The position numbers were made by a program, and so were the translations under genes. Below are positions 52,501 to 61,500 of a stretch of DNA of 64,000 bases, in pieces (position 1 is the stretch's first letter; every line of letters starts with the position of its first letter). The notes beneath the pieces were generated by a model. That model was given only the letters and a program-made list of their open reading frames with translations. It did not search any database and had not been told where the DNA came from. The DNA is from Pomphorhynchus laevis (Eukaryota > Acanthocephala > Palaeacanthocephala > Echinorhynchida > Pomphorhynchidae), in the NCBI GenBank assembly GCA_012934845.2, contig WNNJ02002504.1, forward strand, positions 1-64,000, given 5' to 3'.

Positions 52501-55500
52501 TATATAGCCCCTCCTCACTCATCTTCATCCCAAGGTCTTTTAACCTTAGTTAAATGCTCCCTAAGATCTTCCCTCCTTCTTAACTATTCTTGTCCAGCCC
52601 TATCTTGTTTAGCTATATCACTTCGTAAGAACGGTAAACGCATCAGCATAGCCAATATTTATATACGGCCAAGAGAAATTCACAAGAACCGCGACCTCCT
52701 GGATCATATATTAGGTAGTGGCTATGACATGTTACTTGGTGGCTTCAACGACAGAACTGGTCGTTGGATTAATGCAGCAAACCGCAGAGCCAGGAACGAC
52801 TATCTTATTCACAAACCACCATCCCCCACCTTTCATTGCTCAACAACTAATTCACTCCTCGACATATTACTGCTACATAAGAAGTGGTTGTTGAAACCCA
52901 TCTGTACTGAGCAGTCGCGCCAACAACAGACCACCTCTCATGACCTAATTCGTTGGCGGTTAGAGGAAGATACGTTGCTTAGGAGAAGGTTCCACTTTGA
53001 TCCCATCAGGGTGGCCTTCTTTCAAGCAGCTATCCAACACTTCCCCCGAATTGGGAATAAAAATTTGGCCGAATTAAATACCTACCTCTCTTCGCAAGTT
53101 ACCGCGATACTATCGACTACCTATAAAGGTCGTATATATAATCCCACTCCAACAAAACTCAAGGTCTTAGCTAAAATGCTAAACCTTCATAATCTCTCTG
53201 TTTCTACTATACAAGCACTCTCGAATGAATACTGGAGCACTAAATATAGGTTTCAGCTGAGCCGCGATAAGGCAAGCATTTCTCGCCTTAGCCCTTCTCA
53301 GTCCTCCTTCTGGAAGATATTCAAGAAAGAAAAGTTTGTCTGTTGGAAGGATATAGCATTAGGCTGGATAGGTAGAATAGGCCTTGATAAAGTTTTGGAG
53401 GAGTCACTATCCCTGCACAATTATGGAGCCACCCTATCACCCCAACCAATCCCGCCTTGGTGTGACTTTAGGAGTAGGGATTTGTCTGTTACAAATATCC
53501 TTAACTCATGGGGGTGCTCCAGGGCACCTCCAGAACACATGCGCCAATCCTCACTCGTGTTTGCCAGCTTTTGACAGACAGTCAGAGAAAGGAGGTCGCC
53601 ATAACAATGCTATTAGCCTCTCCGTCCGACATTGCTGGAATAAACATCAGCCGTCGTGTTTTTTACCTAAAAAGAAGTCGATTTCATGTCCTAAAGATCT
53701 GCGACCCATTTCGATTCAAAACTCCCTCATCTCCATTTACGAATAAGCGCTTGCGCGTAAAATCCGTGATCATCGAAGTAGGCGAAATTTAATCCCACCA
53801 GGTTTTCATGGGTACGTAAAAGATCGCTCGGTCCATTCAGCAATAGGTGAAGTGGAGCAGTTTTGTCAAGATAACAGTCATCAGCTTGCTGTGGCTGTTT
53901 TTCTTGACTTCTCTGCTGCATTTGACCGCATTTCCATTCCCTTTGTTATCACTTCTCTCAGATCCCTTGGGTTGCCTGCGAGAATTGTTAATAGGGTGGA
54001 AATATTGTTATATACCAAGCGATTCTTCTATGAAGACGACCCTGATCCACGTCAGTTCTACCCTATTTCAGATGTGCCTCAAGGTTGCACACTTTCCACA
54101 ATCTTATATCTTGCTGCCTCCATTGAACTCTACAAAAAATTCAAACGCGATCAACATCTTGTGGTATACGCTGATACCACGATTATCTCGCGATTATCGA
54201 GCATTGTCCGCCTCGATTGGATTCTTCGGGGGGGGGGGGGTGGAAGACCCCGGGTGGTTTAGTCGAAAAGCGGCGTGTTGGATTGGCTGGGGGCTCAGAT
54301 CCCGCTAGACCTGAGGCCTTCCAGATTGAAGAAGACTTTTATTCTCGATTGGTTAAATAACTTTTCCTTCTTGTATTTTTGATACATGTTTCTTTTTTCT
54401 TTTTTGCATAAAAAAGAAAAAAGATTTAAGAAAATCTTTATTTATTTATTTACATCCAGTAACGAAATGCCATCATCACTAGAAACATCAACGGTTCATT
54501 TCATATTAGAATCAATACTATTGAGTTGGCATTCTATAAGTTGCGCACTCATGTTTTGTTGATAAGTAAAAACAAAATAGTATATATCTCAATATACTAA
54601 GTAAATAAAGTATATATTACCTCAATAAAGTATATATTTTACCTCAATAAAGTATATACCCATCTAATATTTTTTCTGCGCATTTTAGATTATTCTGAAG
54701 ATAGTGTGCAGTAGGGTCACCAAAATATCAAATAAAAATTCATCAGATTTTAATGATTTTTGCCATACTGATAAGTATTATAATATTCATTACCTGATTT
54801 GTGTTAGTAATCTGTGCAGTATCGTCGAATATTGCTATGAATGTGCATTAAATGTGTAATAAATGCCAATATTTTCAATCTAACCTATTGCGCTGTGTTG
54901 AAAAGGCTTTCCTTCCATACCGAAAGGTCCAAAATCAACATTAGAGTTTTTCCAATGAACGAGATATACAGGCAATTTATAAGAATCACAAATTGGATTT
55001 TGTACATGAAACGGTAGCTTCAATAATGTGTTATCATTGATCTACGAAATGTAAAATCTGCAAAGGCATATTTAATTAGACGTGTTTTAATATAAATTAT
55101 TTATTAAATGCAAATATTAATAATATTAAATTAGTAGCTTAGAATGGCTAGATTGTCTTGACCAATTTACACGTTTGGATGTTAAGTTGGCAAAGTTAAA
55201 ATTTATTTTGCTTGTATTTTAAGCCCTTAATAAACTTAAATGAAAAGATTAAGTACGGGTGAATCGTAGACAAAACTTAATTATGAGCAATTTGTTTTGG
55301 CCGGATTTAAATGTTTCCTGCTTAAATGACTGATTTAAATGAATGTTACCTCAGTTATAATATAAAATTTTATAATATTAAATTATAATATTAAATTTTA
55401 AAAGTGATTTATATAATTTGTATATTAATTATTGATTAATATTAATCAATAATTAATTAATCTTATAAGTAATTAATTAATCTTATAAGTGAAAACTCAT

Positions 55501-58500
55501 GCTTCGTTATGACAGAAAGACAATTAATGCGAAAATAAGAATTTATAAATTTTTGCACAATTATTTAAATCATATTTACAAATAAATACTTGCTTAGTTG
55601 TATTTTCTATATGAATGATTATTATTATTTTTATTATTTCGGCTATTTTGTTTATTATTCTGAAATTATTAGGGCTCATTTGAAAATAATATTCAATATT
55701 ACGATATGATTTTCTTTGCAGTTTTTGATAATTTTTGACAACTAAAAACTTTTTAATTTTAGCCAATTAAAATCATAATAACTTTTCTAATTAATTCAAA
55801 TTTATATTAAATACATAATATAAAAATTCCTAGTAACAATTAATTTCAAATTCATTTTCATCCATATATTTTCATCCATATATTAAGTTATATAAATTCT
55901 TTAAATGTTTAAATGATTTTATAAATTGATTGATCACTCATTTTTAAATTATATTTAATAAGTGGAGAGTAATTAATAATAATAGCCAGCTTGAATATTT
56001 ATTCTAACATTTATTGTTCTAAGTATTTGTAATTAGTTGTATTTTAATGAGTCGAATGTTTTATTGAATTGCATAAATCACGATTAAGATTACAAAATTC
56101 TAATTAAAATGAGCTACTAAATATCTAATATTCAAAATTCAAAAAAATTGAACATTAATATTTTTAATGTTTACTTAGTGAAAGAAATGTTACTAAACAT
56201 CAACAAAAGTTCACTTAGAGTTACGTACAATCATTAAATGTTAAGTTATAAGATAACATTTATTAATTATTGATTGAACAATATATTATATATAATCCCG
56301 ATCAATTAAAATAAATATATTCCTATTTACATACAACATATTATAATATAATCGATTGAACATTACGCGTTAATTGACTGAACATTATGTTAACTCATGA
56401 TATACATATAAAATTTATATTAATTTAAAATAGACATTATATAAGTATCTTCTCGCAAATTTATAAAGGTCTTACGGAACCTTAAAAGTTCTATTAAATT
56501 ACTCTATTATATTATTAGTTCTATATATTAGTTCTATCATATTTCTATATATAACTCTAGATTAATTACTACTCTATTTCAATTAATATCTTTCTACAAC
56601 ATAATATATTGACAATCAAATTTTATTATCTTTTATTGATAAATCATTTATTTTTATAAATTCATTTGTTGAGACTTAAGAAACATATATTTACTATAAG
56701 TCACATTTCACGACTTTTAAAATTACATTTACAGACTTCACATTATCGAGCATTTAAAACGAACAAACTCATGATAAAAAATCCACATTACGTGGATTGA
56801 TCGAATGCACAGAATATTTTATAATCTGATAATTATGCGTGATCTTTTATATAATAATAAATATATAATATTAAGTATAGAAGTATATAATAATTTGTAT
56901 ATAAAGTATATAATTTGTATTATATAAGTATATAATCATTTGTATTATTATATAATAATACAAAGTATTATTTAAGTAGATACTTTAATAGATATCTGTA
57001 GATTTATCATATAGATCAAAAAAGAAAAGGCTAAGCTTTAAATGAATGTTACCTCAGTTATAACTTCTTTGTATTGCTCGTAAACGATCGGGTGTAAGAA
57101 ATTAAGAATAATAGCAGCACTAGATGACTGCAGATACTCTGGATTTTTTGTAAATACAGGCAAATCTTCACCCTATAAAATACATAATATATAATTACTG
57201 TAAAATAAAATATGAATTTTTTCAAAAAATTACATTTTCCTTAGGACACCTTTAGCATTCACTTCACTTTGGACTTAAATGGATTATATAAAGCAATACG
57301 ATCTGCTAGCTCAACTGTTTTAAATTCATTTTGTTGGTAAGATCAAAACGTTCACATAAGCCTATTTGAGATTCGTGTTGTCATATGATGAACTGTCTGA
57401 ACTGTCAAATGTGTACCCCAAAAGATCTCACATTTTAAATGTGGGATCCTCCTCACTAATTTCAAAGACCCCACAATTGAACAGCAGAAGACCATTAGAT
57501 TAACTAAAATACAACCCGAGAATGTGTAAAAACCCGAGAAAGATGTACCAACTTATTGTACCCGAGAATGAGAATTTCAAAAAACACGAATAACAATCTA
57601 CTGCAAATAAAATTAATACTGGGGAAAGCACATAACGATATAATTTACTGCAACTTACGTTACATGATAGATAAACAATATATCCAGTGGGTTCACCAAT
57701 CCACGACTTTTGAATTTTCGTTAATCTTTGCCAATTTTCGTCGTACTTACGAAGTTCATTAATGTCATTATACAAATCCTAAACAGATTTGGTTCACACA
57801 GTTTTGCCGAATTAGGATAAATCGAAACCTTTGCAAAATGAGTTAGTCTTACAAACCACTGATGCAGGTATCTAGTTTCCACCTTGGCTCCAGATCGCCA
57901 AGCTATTCCATTCTCATCCACCTGCTCATCAGCCAGCACTGTCTTAGCAATGGGATCCCATTTGACGGCAGCCTTCAATGTGAAACATAAACTAAGAATA
58001 CCTCCGGTTATTAAATTTAGATATTTATTCAAATAAAATGATTCAAAACAGCTATAACTAAATTAATTATATAATTAAATCGAATTTAAACCAAAAGTTT
58101 ACAAAAACTCTATTGATTTTCGACAAAACAATATAATGTGTAGCTTACAAGTTCAAACGTTTAAGTAAAAGTGTCTGTGGACATTAAACATACCCTTTTT
58201 TTATAAATCAAATTGTCTTCTAACAAATATAGAAATATTTGCTGAGTCCATTTGTAAAATGATGGATCACAAGTTGATAACTCCTATATCATTTTATGGT
58301 TTATCATGTAAATAATAGAATATGTTACGAGATTCCAATCGAAAGAACAATTCAAAGATGTCAACTGCTTTCTCATGACTGTGATGTTACTAAATACAAT
58401 ACAATCAAGTAGAAATCGAGAACATATAATTTATGAATTTATACCATACATATATACATGTAATTATGCCAACTCTAATCAAAATAGATTTATGATCAAA

Positions 58501-61500
58501 ATAAATTTCTAATCAAAATAAATATGAATTATAATTTTATGAAGATGCTAACAGAGGTTAGCGAAATATCATATAAAATTTTCCATTTTTTGATCCAGCT
58601 CCAATAATTCATTTATCAGTAATGGATCATTATCAACTATTTACAATCAAATATTTACAATATTTATTCTAAAATATTCAGGAACGATCAGGTGAAATTG
58701 AAGAACACAAATATTTTGATATTTTGCTAGTAACTACCATCATTTTCAGACACCAAGAAAGTTTCAAATGTCGGAAGATGCTAGTAGTTGCTAGAGAAAT
58801 ATCCAAAGTATTTTGTCTTTTAAGTTTACCTTATCGTTCCTAAATATTTTAAAATTTTAGTTAAGTATGGCTATATTTCTCATAAGCATTTCTGTTGATT
58901 TAAATGTAACATTTAATATAAATTGAAATAATGACCTTATTAGTAAAGCATATTGCATGATACAACGCAATAAACGATTATTGCATATAAATGACTATTT
59001 ACTAAAATTTGAAGTCACATAATTAATGAAATATAAAACCAAATTACTGTAAATATGTTGGGTTTATATAAAAGTATATTTTATCTACGAATTGTCATTA
59101 ATATATCGCCTGTGAATCATGTACATTAACCGTCTTTATTAGATATGCAAAACGGTTCTAGCTAATTTATTTTTTTTATTTTTAGACACATGAAAGTTTA
59201 CGATTCATATGTAAAATAATAATTCCGTTACATCTTTAGAAAATTAAATTGTAATTGTCTAAAGATGTAATTTTCTAAATATGCTAACAGAGGTTAGCGA
59301 AATGTCAATATGGTAATTTTCTGAAGATGCTAACATAGGTTAGCGAAATATCATATAAAATTTCCCCTTTTTTAATGCAGTTCCAATAATTATTTATCAA
59401 TAATGTATCATTATCAACTTTTAAAAAATATTTTAATGTTTATTAAAATTCTATTACCAAATATGGCTTCTGCTTCAAAATTATCAATAATTTATCTTCG
59501 AAATCAGTTACGTTATTTTTATTTGAATCAAAATCATACAAAAACTGATGTGGCCGAGATATTTACGATAATCAGATAATTGAGTCTACGTATTTTAAAC
59601 TATTTATAAATTAGGAATAAATAATTATAGATAATAAATAATTATGGGAATAAATAATTATGACAAAATAAAAAAAATAATTAAAATAAATAATTCAAAT
59701 AAATCATTTGTAAAAATGATTATAATGCAACTTAAAACTACAAAATAACTTTCCTTTGTAAAAAGTCAAACAAGTAATATACTTTATACCATATTAAATG
59801 ACAAAAAGCGACAAAAATGCTTAACTTACTACTTTATAAAGAGTATTCACATTTTCAAATTTCTAATTAATAATGTTTAACAAACAAGTACAATTAAATT
59901 AAGAATAGCAACGATTAGAAGCGCTTAACTAATCAGTATCGAATTATATTACCATCACTAAATATTTTTGTATTTAAAATCAATGATTAAATTAATTATG
60001 ACATTACTGTTTAGTTACGAGACTATTTAAAATAAAAGATAAATAAGTTTTTGAAAACAGCTGCAATCATCACAAGATAAATTATAAAACTACGCACTCA
60101 AATTCTAGCGTTTCATCAATATATATTAACAGAATTGGTTGCCTATTTTGTGACTAGAAAATTTGAATTGATTGCATTGAAATCAATATTACTGATCATT
60201 TTTCATATTTTCTGAATAATTTAATTATTGGTTTAATTTATACAATTGTTTTAGTGAATAAAAATAATGCTAAATGGAAGTGAGTGGATCAGACTGAAAA
60301 GATTCGCTCTATCAGATTTTATTATCTGATATTTTATATCAGTAATATGTTACTAAATATAATATAATAATTATATCAGTAATATTTATTATGATATTTA
60401 TTATTTTATTTTATATTTGACAGATTAAAAAATTTACTTTTTATTTCAAATGTCAGCACATTGCGAAATATGATCAATAGTGCATTATCAGTAAAATATA
60501 AAATATTTGAGCATCTCCAGTATTTGTTTTCCTCAAGTTTGACAAAATGTCTTTAGTATTTACTTATATCCTTGAGAAATGATCATTGGAATTAAAAAAA
60601 TTTTACGCGTTGATTTACCAGTCTTCAAATAACAGAAAACTACAAACTTTCATTTCTTGACGTACTTTTATACAATAATAAAAAGCAGCTGAGGACCAAA
60701 AACATACCGAAAATCAGATGGACTTCGATCTTTCATTCAAGCTCTCAAATAAAAATAATGCTGATTGGAAATGAGTGTATCAGACTGAAAAGATCCGCTC
60801 TACAATGAGAAGTTAAGAAAAAACGTAATCGAACTAAAGAACCAGTTACTGGAGCGAGGATATACGTTTTGCCAGATAATGACACAAGTCAATCATAAGA
60901 AAACTTACACGAAAAAAAGCTACTTTGAACTACTATTAACTTACTACTAACCTTTAATACGTAAAATCAACAAAGATTTCACGTCAATTCTAAAATCGAT
61001 TCATGCTAAATTCACTGACAAAGTACGACATCTATCAATAAAATTTATTCCATAATTGATCCTTTATTATTAATAAGCATTTCCGATCACATTAAATTAT
61101 CAATGCGTTGTGTCGATCATCAATCTCCGTCAATAATTATATCTAATTGATCTTTAAATTTTCTATCTATCAATGAATCATTTACATAAATCAATTATTT
61201 TGCTCAATTGATAATTCCTTCTAGAGCATAAAGAAAAATAAATTTTAATTTTCAAAAACTGCTGCTTTTGCTATCGACTGACGAATACATTTACACACTT
61301 TATTCACATTTTAAATAATATTGTATCTGATAATAAGATCAGCAGTTTTGAATTTATTTCTTTTAAATTTATAATAATATTTATTAATGTAACGATATTT
61401 ATTAATTAATTTATTTTCGTTAAATTGCTTATGGATGTAATATTGTGCCTGTTGGTAAAATTTACATTTTTAGTAATTTCAATATCTTTCTTTAACGTAA

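Noticed and set aside
54229-54240. G-run as a G-quadruplex or sequencing gap
   Set aside because: It is a single uninterrupted homopolymer inside a dead LINE; nothing further can be said from sequence alone.
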